Below, piece after piece: positions 15,101-25,400 of a DNA stretch of 64,000 nucleotides; position 1 is the stretch's first letter, and the number at the start of each line of letters is the position of its first letter. Source of the DNA: Caenorhabditis elegans (taxonomy: Eukaryota > Nematoda > Chromadorea > Rhabditida > Rhabditidae); NCBI RefSeq assembly GCF_000002985.6, contig NC_003282.8, positions 11,532,001 through 11,596,000 on the forward strand, written 5' to 3'. The position numbers and the translations under genes are program-made. The notes beneath the pieces were generated by a model. That model saw nothing but the letters and a program-made list of their open reading frames with translations. It was not told where the DNA came from and ran no database searches.

Positions 15101-17137
15101 ATGGAATGGGTTTGAAAAAGAAGAAAACACGAAAATGGAATGTCAATGTGTCAATCGAAATGAGGAAGAGGATGAAAACACAGAAAATGGAGTTTTTCAC
15201 GCATGTAGGTAACAAATTAACACGAATATGTCTGAAATTATTTTTAAATTCTTTTCGAATTGTATGTAGGTTGAAAATCATATACCGTGTCGGCTAAAAG
15301 TGCTTTGATTTTTCGTATTTTTTTTTAATTTTAAATAAATACAACTTTATAACTAGATATTTCTGTAGAAAAACGTAACTAACAAAGTGTTGCTGTTAAT
15401 TTTAACTACACGATAAAATATTTTTATTGTTTCACAACAGTCATGTCAATAGATACATGGGCCGACATCTCGCAAGCCCATTTTTGACGGCTTTTCTTCA
15501 AACTGTTATAATTCAAAAATGAGACGTTTTCATTTAAAAATTGTAGTAACAAAATAAACTGTATTGAATAATATTTTGTTTGTACATAATCAGTTTTCTT
15601 GTCTTGGTTAGCGATTCAGAAATTAACGTTCAAAATAGCGTAGTCCTAGTCAAGATTGAACGTGTTTCATAAAAATTTTGGAAAAATTTTTCCCCATCTA
15701 TGTTTTAATTTTTCATAAATAATTTACCCGTTTTATACAAAAAAAGTCTAAATTTAGACGCCAATCAGGCACATAGCTATTCCAAGTAGGAAATTGATTT
15801 CAGGAGACGTGCCATAAAACCAGGTGAAAATTCGGAAAAGTGACTAACAAGGAAAATAATTTCACGCTGTTGTAGACTGTTTACATTTATTAGCTTGTGC
15901 TATATTGGAAGTTAAAAAACGACTTCAAAGTTTGAATTTCTCACTATTATTTTTTAGTGATTATCTTTTCTTACTGACATTTTGCATTGACACTTTTGCA
16001 CAAATAAATTATCAAAAAAGCTTCGGGGTTTTATTATAGTATCAGCAAAAACAACTTAATTTTAAAATTTATGTGTGCATCTAAAAAATCAAAAGTTATT
16101 TGGTGTCTAGACAAATTTAAAAAACGAATAATTTGAATATGAATATTATGCATAACTTACTGAACTACGAGAAGTTGCATGACAATACAAAAACTTCAAA
16201 ATAAATTAATTTGTCGATTATCAAAAACTATGAAAAATTATAGGATTCCGACTTCTGAATTTTGGCTGGAAGTTTCCCCCAACTGCAGAAACTAAAACAT
16301 CAAGATCATGATGAAAACATAACTTTCGAGGAGAAATATCTCACGGTAAACTTACGTAAAGGTATATTTATAGATCGTGGCTGAGTTAATCAATTTTAAC
16401 CAGGTACGGTTTGATACTTCAGTTCAGCTAGTTCAGAGTCCACTAGAAATTGAAAAAGCAACTCACAGTCTCGTCGAATTCCTTCCGCATCAAGTGATGA
16501 ACGTTAACATTCGGGAAAAATACCATGTTGACAGGTTTTGATGCCATAATCAGATACTTCGGTGAGACCAACGCACCTGCCAACATTTGTGCATTTAGCA
16601 ATATGATCTCGCCTTTTCTCTCACTCAGGAGCCAGAAAAGAAACTGGAGACCTGCCTCCTGAAACTGATTTATTGACAATTTCTTCTTCTTCTTGTTCAA
16701 TTCCTTTATTCATTCTCACGGCCTGTTTGTCGTTGGTTTTGACAATTATGCATTACTTCTATTTTGGTATCTTTAAGTATAAATGTTTTTGGGGTGATGA
16801 TGCTAAATAGTTGAAGAAAAGGAAAAACGCTTGAAGGGACGAATAAATGGAGAAAAAGGGGAAGACGTATCATGTAGAAATGAATGAGTGAGAAGAAAGA
16901 CGAAGAATGAGTGGACAAACATGTATGATGAAGATGACGGGGAAAAAGAGAGGGCACCCCTTAATAGGCCTATCACGTATTGGCAGAGCAACATAGAGAG
17001 CAAAGTTATTTATGGAGCACGCGAATTTCAAAAAGTACAAGAATATCGGTTTTCCATTACAAAAGAACTTACACACTTGTCGGTGCCAATCTTATGATGT
17101 CGAATTGGTCCTTCCAGTGGACGGAGAGGTGTCGAAA
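111..17137 (-). CDS. Unrecognised gene with very long introns (partial; runs off the left edge)
   Basis: Four minus-strand stretches look like coding exons with good borders: 17137-17075 (begins FRHLSVHWKDQFDIIRL), 16664 or 16658 to 16467 (contains LQFLFWLLSERKGEIILLNA), 9109-8982 (contains QLPIRPAPNSFRDPSS) and 308-111 (contains RRITLMDFFDVRKFQ). Acceptors read ttcttag, tttcag, ttttgcag and ttctgtag; donors include gtgagt and gtaaga. The first three join in a single frame if the first exon uses its gtgtaag donor. Exon 9109-8982 ends in phase 2 and exon 308-111 reads only in phase 0, so at least one exon between them is missed, or they belong to different isoforms. The start codon and everything beyond base 1 are unknown. 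I do not recognise a domain. Grouping these exons into one gene is an inference from strand, order and phase. Confidence 0.42.
1802..1867 (-). other. Candidate alternative first exon of the left-edge gene
   Basis: On the minus strand an ATG at 1867 opens 22 codons (MNTFPNSFMIYQ...) ending at a gtgagtg donor in phase 0. Exon 308-111 needs exactly this phase. A TCTGCGTCTC promoter-type motif on the same strand lies about 80 bases upstream (1944-1953). A 22-codon open stretch can occur by chance in AT-rich DNA, so this is a prediction only. Confidence 0.25.
1944..1953 (-). promoter_or_regulatory. TCTGCGTCTC motif
   Basis: The plus strand reads GAGACGCAGA, so the minus strand reads TCTGCGTCTC. 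This motif is common in C. elegans promoters and resembles the site reported for the zinc-finger protein EOR-1. It sits just upstream of the candidate first exon at 1867-1802, followed further upstream by a GC-rich patch at about 2050-2085. Confidence 0.3.
3284..3331 (-). other. Second candidate alternative first exon of the left-edge gene
   Basis: ATG at 3331 on the minus strand starts 16 codons (MVLGGAIFETCWKCFM) and ends at a gtaaga donor in phase 0, compatible with exon 308-111. The stretch is richer in G and C than its surroundings. There is no independent support. Confidence 0.2.
3332..8981. other. Long AT-rich non-coding stretch, intronic if the left-edge gene is real
   Basis: No convincing exon seen on either strand. 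It holds a GC-rich patch at 5530-5610 with repeated gcctc/gaggcg words that can pair with each other, a CA-rich stretch near 6745-6795, scattered cctgcc words (3825, 6325) and a (GAT)n run at 8850-8862. The open frames at 4136-4387, 5566-5829, 6078-6356 and 8122-8340 show no exon borders or coding character. Confidence 0.5.
10654..10730. repeat. Perfect 30-base inverted repeat (hairpin)
   Basis: Arms 10654-10683 and 10701-10730 are exact reverse complements, separated by 17 bases. The outer part of each arm has mixed sequence (core ACTCGGACCGTCAG); the inner part is A-rich on the left and T-rich on the right. No gene is seen close by. It could be a small fold-back element or a hairpin RNA. 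Confidence 0.8.
11381..11413. repeat. (AAG)n microsatellite
   Basis: A purine run of AAG triplets broken by one CTG. It opens spurious reading frames on both strands. Confidence 0.8.
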
Positions 17138-17859
17138 CTAAGAAAATCTGAATTAATTTAGTTGAGAAATATTTTAGACCAAATAGTGGAAGGTTTCGGT
17201 TTGCCAACTTAAAACGTTTGTAAGGTTAGCTTATAGTTCTTGTCTTGTGTATTAGGCTTGCACCCACAGTGATCTACTTTGACAGCTCATATATTAAGTG
17301 TGAATTGCTCAACTCTGAAAGTATACCAATATATTGTACACAAATTTTCACAATTTAAAAAGTTTTGATAAAATAACAGATAACCGATATAAACGGTGTT
17401 AAAGTGAAGCAACAAGGGCCTGTTTAAGAACTACCTAAAACTGACTACTTATTTTCCAAACATTTGAAGTGAAAATCATTGTTAAACATGGAAGGGTCCG
17501 CCTATGTTCTGCATTTTAATTATTCAAAACACTACACTGACAACGAGGAAAACTATGTCTTCTTGAAATTTCCAGAAATATTCAATGTCTCCAAAATAAA
17601 GCATGCCGTGAGTAGATGAAGAAATGATTGATGTTGAGTAGAGGAAAATGTTTCATTCAACGAATAAAACATCCTTACATTATTTATATGAACACCTTCA
17701 AAAATTGAGAGAACTAAGTGCCAAACTTCAACCTAGAACGAGAATCAGCAAATTAAAAAAAAATTGAGGATCCAAAATCAAATTTCAAAAAAGCGGTCAG
17801 TACTTCTTAGAGGTTTCGACAACACATCACTACCGGTCAGCGTCGTTGATTTCATCTTC

Positions 17860-17931
17860 AATCCGCCACGAGAATCGAACCCGTGATGCATAAATAGCAG
17901 ACAACTGCGTTAACCAGTCGGCCATGCAATC
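17860..17931 (-). pseudogene. Degenerate tRNA-like sequence
   Basis: On the minus strand the D-arm/A-box word TGGCCGACTGGTTAACGC is followed at normal spacing by a T-arm with B-box GGGTTCGATTC and a five-pair stem (one G-U). A class-II-like anticodon region containing CTGCTAT could present GCT (Ser). The acceptor halves (GATTGCA and GGCGGAT) do not pair and the anticodon stem is poor, so it looks like a tRNA pseudogene or tRNA-derived repeat, not a working gene. Confidence 0.45.
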
Positions 17932-18016
17932 AACAGTTGTGACCCAATAAAATGCTATACATGTTTGCTGTGAGAGAAAAGATGGAGGGCGATGAAAGAA
18001 TGGTAAATAAATGTAT

Positions 18017-18022
18017 TTTATT
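18017..18022 (-). terminator. AATAAA poly(A) signal of the collagen gene
   Basis: AATAAA on the minus strand, 25-30 bases past the TAA at 18049-18047. Confidence 0.7.
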
Positions 18023-18046
18023 GAAAAAAAAGCAACTTAATTTGAA

Positions 18047-19937
18047 TTATTCAAATCGAATTGGACGCTTCGTGACATAACGGAATCGTCGGCTGAAATT
18101 TTCAGAATAATTGGGTTAAATCAGGAAAAATGTGAACTTACGTAGTGGTAGTTTCTTCAGGATAATCGTCCTCCTCTTCGGTAATTATTGGGCCACGTGT
18201 CTCTTCATGTTCATATTCTTTTGGAAGTTCAATCTAAAATTGTGAATTTTTATTTGAGGGCTTTCCACATAGGTACAACTAGGCGCGCCTGCAAGCATCT
18301 AAAGGCGTCCGATGCCTGTCTGCCTCATGCCGATCGTAGGATCAGTCTTTTTACGAAAAGAAGTCAATTTACCGTGCGAATTTCCTCATCGTCATAATTC
18401 AATACTTCAATCTCATTCCCTCCTTGCGGTCCCGTTTCGGCTCCAGGAGCTCTTCCAAACACATTTTCTGGTTCTCGAATTTCTTCTTTTCCTAAGTCTT
18501 GTGAAGCAAAGGTTATAGTTTCCATTGTAGTTGTGGCAGTGATATCTTCCATTACCGCAAGATCTTCTGTTGAAGTTTCAGTTGTAACAAGTTCTGGAGC
18601 ATCTGTTACAATAGTGGTAGAAGGTGACAATGGTTCGGAAGTTGTTGTTGCAGATGTAGTCGGCTGAGATGTTGAAGAAGGAGACGCTGGTGGTGACGGA
18701 CGAACTGATTTCGAGTGTTTTCCCTTCAAAAGCTCAAGTTCTAGAGGACATGGACAGAATTTAATATCAGCTCCTCTATCTCCTGGTGGTCCCTTTGGCC
18801 CTCTTTCTCCAGGATTTCCAGATACTCCATCCAATCCAGATGGTCCAGGTTGACCCATTGGACCAGGCGGGCCGTAGATGTAGTTGCGCTGAAAAGTTGT
18901 GATTCTTTTTTTGAAATTATTATTATTATAACACTAACTTTTCCTCGAGGACCTTGCAATCCGGATCCTCCCTTCGCTCCTGGCACACCTTTCGGTCCAG
19001 GTGATCCAAATCCACCCATTGCAGATTTACCATCAGCTCCTTTTCTTCCTCTTCTTCCAGGAGGTCCCGATGGTCCAACTGGTCCTTCTTCTCCTTGTTC
19101 TCCATCTAAACCATCTTGGCCTGGAATTCCAGCAACTCCCTTATCTCCCTTATCTCCAGTTTCTCCACGATCTCCCGGTGCCCCAGTTGGTCCACGTTCT
19201 CCTTGTGGGCATGTGATACATTCTTGATTTGCTTGAATCTCTTCCATTATGTCACGAGCATCCAATCCACGTATTCCATTTGGTCCATCATTTCCAGCCT
19301 GTCCATCTCGACCATTTGAACCAGGAAGACCTGGATATCCGGGTTCACATGATATTATTTCACGTTTTCTGGCGACATGGAGGAAGGTGAAGTCAGATAG
19401 TTCACGAGTTATTTCTGATTCGAGATTCTGAAATTAAAAGTTTGAAGACCTTCTATTAGTCATAGTTTTAAAACAATTTAACTATCAGTCGAAAAACCGT
19501 GCTGCTCAAAAAAAAAATCAAATGAAAAAGTTGCAGCTGATTTTATTCAGTTCTACAAAATATTTACAAAAAAAAAGAAATTTGGGAGAACTACTTTCCA
19601 ACTTGTTATAATCTACTTTACCAGGAATTTGGCAGCAATCAAAAGGTGCCAGAAAGTTGTGAAAGATTGACGAAACATTGTCAAACTCTGACAGAAAGTT
19701 GTAAAGTTCAAGTTGGTAATTGATTTAATATCTCAACCCGTCGTTAGTTTTTTTTTGACAAATTCCAATCACTATACATAAATTAATTCCGCTTACCTTA
19801 AAAGATTCAATTTTGCTCATAACAATACCATGAGCTGATTCAGCTTGTGAAATCAAGTAGGGAAAGTAAATAACTTGAACTATTATTAGAAGACATGAGA
19901 AAGAAATTGATAGAGCGGCAAGAGTATAAAGCCACAT
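18047..19937 (-). CDS. Nematode cuticle collagen with Thr/Ser-rich C-terminal tail
   Basis: Five exons: 19937-19797, 19427-18939, 18888-18373, 18233-18142 and 18092-18047. They close in frame as 427 residues. Residues 1-47 match the nematode cuticle-collagen N-terminal domain: a hydrophobic segment (about 3-28) and a motif ending KIESFK. A basic cleavage-type site, ARKRE, lies at 66-70. Gly-X-Y blocks follow from about 77 to 249, interrupted by a non-repeat stretch with Cys pairs (ECITC), and close with KFCPCP at 253-258. The last ~170 residues are not collagen-like: Thr/Ser/Pro-rich, then acidic, then a basic end (RRFRYVTKRPIRFE). Cuticle collagens are secreted by the epidermis and cross-linked in the extracellular cuticle; most are shorter and end soon after the last Cys pair, so the long tail is unusual. 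All exon joins up to exon 4 are phase 0. The member is not named here. Confidence 0.88.
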
Positions 19938-20161
19938 TTGAAGATTAAAAGAATGAGAATGAGGGGAAATAGGTTCCGAAGGAAAACGAAAACCAATGAT
20001 GACCTAGTTTTTATGAGAGAAAGTCGGTGAAACGATGATAAGTTGTTTTCTCGAAATGATTAGGAAAAGTTGGGAAAACAGTGGAAGTTCGTTATTTTCA
20101 TTTGATAACATATGGTTACAAATTCAGATTACTTCTCCTCTGTTCGACACCTGCAGTGGGA

Positions 20162-20233
20162 AACCATAGTGGAAGGAGACGGTAGAATTTACAAAAGGAA
20201 CCATAGTGGAAGGAGACGGTAGAATTTACAAAA
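20162..20233. repeat. Two direct copies of a 37-base unit
   Basis: The unit starting aaccatagtggaaggagac occurs at 20162 and again at 20199, upstream of the collagen gene. It looks like a recent tandem duplication. Confidence 0.85.
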
Positions 20234-20297
20234 ATTTACAAAAATGTACCAAACTTTTTAAACAAAGAATTTAAGACAGACAAAGTTTGAGTTCTTC

Positions 20298-20445
20298 AAA
20301 GACGACGTTTCTGGGCAAGAAGAAGCACAACTGGTCCAAAGAAGACCACATCAATTCCAACCGAGTGTCAAAACTGTCAAAAATTAATTTATTAAGAAAG
20401 AGAAAAAAAGCTTGGGAAAAATGTTCAAGCTAATTTATTTTAAAG
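20298..20445. repeat. Copy A of the 3'-flank repeat of the ZYG-11-like gene
   Basis: Contains gggcaagaagaagcacaac followed by tggtccaaagaagacc. The same series, including a later gtcaaaa...gagaaagagaaaaaaagc section, is found at 22269-22442 just past the stop of the ZYG-11-like gene. Orientation is the same. Confidence 0.75.
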
Positions 20446-20754
20446 GTGGGGTACCGAAATTTGAGACTTTGCTTTTTAGACCCAAAATGGTCCAAAACTA
20501 CCAAATTTTGTAATGAGACGTTCTGAAAATTTTTCAAATACAAGGTATGGCTGCTCAAAGTTTTGGAAAAAATGGCCCATTTTTAGCTACAACCTCAAAT
20601 TTTGGCACCTTATCGGTGTCGCAGCGGTTGGAACTTGATTTTTATTTGATTATCATCCTTTAATGCACGTTTTTGCAATCAATTAAGTGCTATTTCGTTG
20701 ATTGAGATGCTTTTATGGTCGATGCGGGCACAAATACGATACAAGTTTGTCTGC

Positions 20755-20950
20755 TCATTACCAATTTCACAGATACATTCCGATGCGGCACTTAATAGTT
20801 TCTGAAATTATATCACTGCTTCTTACCATTTGCACAGTTTCATCCTTTCCTTTTGTAGATGTGAAACGGCACTTAACAGATACTAGAAAGTATCTGCTTA
20901 TTACCAATTTCACAGATATATTCCGATGCGGCACTTAACAGTTTCTGAGT
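20755..20950. repeat. Three tandem ~60-70-base units
   Basis: Units contain ttaccaatttcacagat (middle copy diverged) and end in cggcacttaa plus a short tail. The first and third are near-identical; the middle one carries an insertion-like divergence. Confidence 0.7.
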
Positions 20951-21017
20951 GCTGGCAAGGCTAGAGTTGTCGAGCGAGACCTAAGAGAGCTGAGATGTCC
21001 AACGAGACCTAAAGAAG

Positions 21018-21137
21018 ACTATCGACAGGTGTGAACGCTCAAAATTACTTTTTTGTCTCTCATTATAATATGGTAATGGTGGTTTTCACCTGGTAATGTA
21101 ATTTTCGGTCATTAATTTTTTGTGGTAATAAGGTTTT
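21018..21137. repeat. Copy A of the 5'-flank repeat of the ZYG-11-like gene
   Basis: Shares tatcgacaggtgtgaacgct and a following ttttcggtcatta...gtggtaataaggttttt section with 26350-26476, which lies just upstream of the ZYG-11-like start codon. Same orientation. Confidence 0.75.
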
Positions 21138-22268
21138 TGATTTTGTAAAACATCAAATGCAAATACAGTATTTCCTCTATGAGTGAAAAAGATGGTGGGA
21201 TGTTGAAGTCGATTGTCAACTCATGAATATTGTCACTGCCCCGTCACAACTCATGAAGAGTAATTTTTCAACAAATCTGTTGTTCGACTAAGGACAAGTT
21301 CCGTGTGTCATCTGGTTAGTTTTTGGCACTTTATTATACAAAACTTTATTCTAATGAGCATAAAAAAGAGATCTCATACTTGTGATTCTTCTCTTTTGAC
21401 AAAAACTGACAGGCCAAATATAGATATTGGCACAGATGACGTATAACCTCCCGAATGTTTGATTTTTTTTTCATGACAGTCACCATCTCGAGCAATCTTT
21501 TCTCGGAGATCTTTGTTAATGTTCTCGAAAAATTACATCATATCTGAGTGCAGCACATTTTGACGTGTTCCGATAAAAGTGCTACACCCGGATCCAAAAT
21601 AGTCGGGGAATCAGCATTGGGCATCCATGCTCGCATAGTCGGGTTGAAATTAGTGTTTTTCTCCTCTCGTTCTCTCGTGATGCCCACTCGAGTAGACAAC
21701 GAGTTGAATCTCTATACAATTAGTAAGAACTGGGTCGAAGGTCACCTTAACGGTCATTTTTAGTTAATCAAAATGTAGTAATATATCTTTAAAATATTAA
21801 AAATAATAACAAACATGATCCTGCCAGCTGAGCACCGTCTGTAAACCATGTAAGCAGATTTCACTCAGTCAAAACGAAATCACAACGAATGCAAAAAATA
21901 CCCCAGGAAGAACTGGATCAAATGTCCATATTTATTGAATTAGATAGAAAGTTGTCTTTATTTCTAAAGATTCCTAAAGATTATAATAATGAAAAAGAAT
22001 AAAACAAACGTACTTTTCACTCATTTACTAGTTAGTTTTCAGGCTGTTCTTCTACATTCTAAGCGCTATTGGAGAGCATAAGATTTTGTCGGTTGACAAC
22101 AAGAGTTGAGGCTGATTTTATCTCGGTAGGTCTCGGAGGTCTTCATTTTCTAGCTGCCCTGCATGTTGTGCACATTCTAAGCATATTCCGCGCACAATCT
22201 GAGCGGATTAAAAACAAATGTGTTAAACCACTCGGAATGTGCGCGGAGTTTGCGCATATGCCTACCGA

Positions 22269-22442
22269 GCAAGACGACGTTCTGGGCAAGAAGAAGCACA
22301 ACTGGTCCAAAGAAGACCCCACAATGGTTCAATCACAATCAATTATTGCAATCACAACCCACTGTCAAAAATGTCAAAAATGATTTTATTGAGAAAGAGA
22401 AAAAAAGCGAATTGGGGAAAATGTTAAATCTATAATTTATTT
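22269..22442. repeat. Copy B of the 3'-flank repeat
   Basis: Counterpart of 20298-20445, starting about 50 bases past the stop of the ZYG-11-like gene. It includes a minus-strand AATAAA near 22437-22442, so it probably contains that gene's 3' UTR end. Confidence 0.75.
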
Positions 22443-22490
22443 CATTACAAACTCAAATGCAGATAAAGTACAACAAATTAATCAAATTAA

Positions 22491-25400
22491 TCATGGACTT
22501 AACTCAAACAAAGTAATGAGTTCATCCCTTACAGATTTTACAATAGTAGACTTAGTCTCAAGTTTACGGATCTCGTCATTGAAAAGTCCTTGTGTGAATG
22601 TAAAAATAAACGATTCTCTGTCTGTATTTTGTTCCACGAATTTTTTCATAGATACCAGAACCCAAAAAATTGGACCATCTCTTTTTGATAACGAAACGAT
22701 TTTTCGAAATTTGGTGCGAAGTGAATAATTTGCAAGATATTCTCTGATTTGATCAGTTAGATGAGTTGGAACACGTTCCAAAATTAATTGATTTGCTGAG
22801 TCACAGAAAGGAAGTTCAACTTGATTTTTATCTGCATTTGCTACAAGGAATGTAAGAATTGTCCATACATAATATCCTCGATCATCATTCCATTTGTTGA
22901 GCATTCTTCTGAAAATTATAAAAATCACATATGGAACTGGACAATAGACAACTTTAGCTTATTAATCAGCGCGGATTTTCATTTGAAAATTAAAATAAAT
23001 GTAGCCAAATGAACTTACTCTAAAAATACGTATGTGCAATCCGCAAAGAAAATCTTTAGGTCTTTGTATTCTAGTCTATCGCATATAGCGAGTAATACGG
23101 TGAGTATTTTTATGTGGAATAACTCGTTATCAAACATTTCGATATACCCAATCAGAATTCCGATTCCACCATTTTTCACAATTTCAATGCAGAACTCTTT
23201 CCAACAAGTGAGGTGTTCAAGAATTCGAATAGCATCAAAACACCAATGAATAGTTTGAAAACCGGCAATGTGCCATCGAAAACTTAATTCCAATATTTCC
23301 ATTAGTCGAGCAGCATTCACTCCCACATTTAGAAGATCGCCGGGTTCACTATCTCTGACTAGCGTGACAAGAACATGAAGTGCTCGGGTCTGAAATCCAT
23401 CATAGACTCCAGTTGTTGTTAGGAATTTCATGGCAGTCTTGCAAATATTGTCACAATCAAAAGAATACACATAAGATGCTAGTGAATCTATAGTATTCCA
23501 AGCCATAATATTGATTTCTCGACCATGCTCCGTATCCATTTTCGGCAGAAACATGACAGAGTTTACTAGAGAAATTACTAATGTTGAAACTTCACAACTG
23601 TTCAGTTGATGAATGTAATACCTGAAATTGAAATAGTTAAAATACTTGTCAAAACTTCTTTTTTTGAAATTTTCCTTTAATGGATTTAGTGGTTTAAAAT
23701 TTTGTGAAAAACAGGGTTAGCGTATTTTTGGTGGAGTATTGTCAGTATCGAAATATCTCAAAACCACTCCTATGCAGAGTGCTAAGATGTTCAGATATCA
23801 TAATAAAAATTTCCAAAACATTTTAAAAATGTTATTATGTACAATTAAAAAATAGTAGTTCGTTATAATTTATCATAAGTCTGAACCAAAAACTATTTTC
23901 GACGAGATTTGTGATTTGATTTCGGCTTCATTGTTTGTATTTCAAGATTCTAAAGGCTCTAACCTGCATCAATGCTTGAAATTACACCAAAAAATACGTT
24001 TTTTTCGAAAATTTTGCCAATCTACTAAAACGTTGATTGGAAGTTTCAACAATCTTGAAATTTTTGAGGTTTCGTAATGCGATATTTAATTTTAATGTAT
24101 TCTGAAAAATGCTTAACTGGCGCTCGACTACAGCTGGTTTTTCCGGATTTCGGGGGATTTTTAGGATTTTCAAGGCAAAGTTTTTTGTTTAAATACTAGA
24201 AATCCGATTTGCCAACCCTGTTTTCAAAATGCTGAACTATATCTCACGTTGCAATTTTTATCAAGAATTGTGCTCCAAAGTACTGAAGCATTGAGGTTGA
24301 AGACGTTCTCATTGCTCGAATAATAAGGTCTAAAATCCAAGATGCATTAAAATGCTCATAGTATTCATGAATCCATCCATTTAAAAACATTAAGCACCAA
24401 TCTAATATGAATGATCTATGTGAGTTCAACTGATTAGTGAGAAATTCAAGAAGTGAGCAAAGACTAGATGGATTCCGAATATTAATATTTTAACTCGTTG
24501 ACTCTTCTAAATCTGTACCTGAAAATCAAAAAATATGTTTTAGATAACTGTAGATTCAAGTAAAATCCTACCCAGGGCTACAAGTTCACAGAGGCTTTTA
24601 TGAGATTTTTGAAAATTCTTCAAAAAGTTCTGATTCATATCAGTTCCAGTGCAATTTAAATATCTTAACTCTGGGAGTAACATTCCACAGTTTAAATACA
24701 ATTCGATGATTCTTGTAACAGCATTGTTTCTGAAAACATATTCCAAAGTGATTATCTAAATCTGAAAAAAAAAACTAACGTATGTCTCGAGACATCTAGA
24801 GCTCTTAAATTCTTCAAACTGAATAAATCAATCAAATCGAAATGATGTTCAAAATCCAGATTCCGGATACATAGAATTTGTAGATTTTTTAAATGTGAGA
24901 TTCCGTTGAGATTTTTGATATTTGCGTCACTGATGTCCAATGAGCATAAATTGGTGAAATTATGGCAAAGTTGAATGAACTTATCAGAATCTAGGTTAGT
25001 GTAACTTATAACGAAATGCATGAGATTCGGAAGCATCAAACCAATCTGAAACAACAAAATGAGGGTTAGATTTTTGGTCAAACTTCAGAAAATGTTTGAA
25101 GCCAATAGGGATTTTAGAACTAATTAAAGTCAGAAATTCCCCAAATATCTTAAAAAGACCCTCCAAAAAATTTAGGTTTAAAAAATTTAGAGTCACAGTT
25201 TTGGCATAATAAAATTCCAATTTTCTAGCAGATGTAGATTTTTGACGTAGATTTTTGAATAGTTTTGATTATTCCTGCAGGTTCAAAATTCTAGAACTTT
25301 CTATCGCAGATTATTGCAGCAAATGTAAAATTAAAAATTGGCTGAAATTAGCATTTGTGCGGTCGATTTTTCAACGTTTTGCTCTTTTGCCCTCAATTTC

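Larger units (their letters stand above)
9110..16466. other. Long AT-rich non-coding stretch, intronic if the left-edge gene is real
   Basis: No exon with good borders was found. Contents: the perfect 30-base hairpin at 10654-10730, an AAG run at 11381-11413, several copies of an aggcaggcag/cctgcctgcc word (10165, 11045-11100, 13045, 13160-13200, 13811) and a GC-rich patch at about 14040-14065. Confidence 0.5.
17138..18046. other. Intergenic stretch between the left-edge gene and the collagen gene
   Basis: Mostly AT-rich. It contains the tRNA-like element at 17860-17931. A short minus-strand open stretch starting at an ATG near 17606 (MLYFGDIEYFWKF...) could be an upstream exon of the left-edge gene, but its donor is poor and I do not call it. 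Confidence 0.4.
19938..22490. other. Intergenic repeat region between the collagen and ZYG-11-like genes
   Basis: No gene is seen. It contains the 37-base direct repeat, a ~150-base segment at 20298-20445 that recurs at 22269-22442, three copies of a ~60-base unit ending in cggcacttaa (20755-20950), and a ~120-base segment at 21018-21137 that recurs at 26350-26476. The last two-copy segments flank the neighbouring gene at their second location. Confidence 0.6.

Noticed and set aside
16467..17137. Nuclear hormone receptor ligand-binding domain in the left-edge gene
   Set aside because: FRHLSVHWKDQFDIIRL vaguely recalls the receptor signature, but the spacing is wrong by two residues and no zinc-finger exon is seen.
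18850..19227. Plus-strand Pro-rich frame over the collagen exon
   Set aside because: Mirror of Gly-X-Y codons; the true gene is on the minus strand with matching splice sites.
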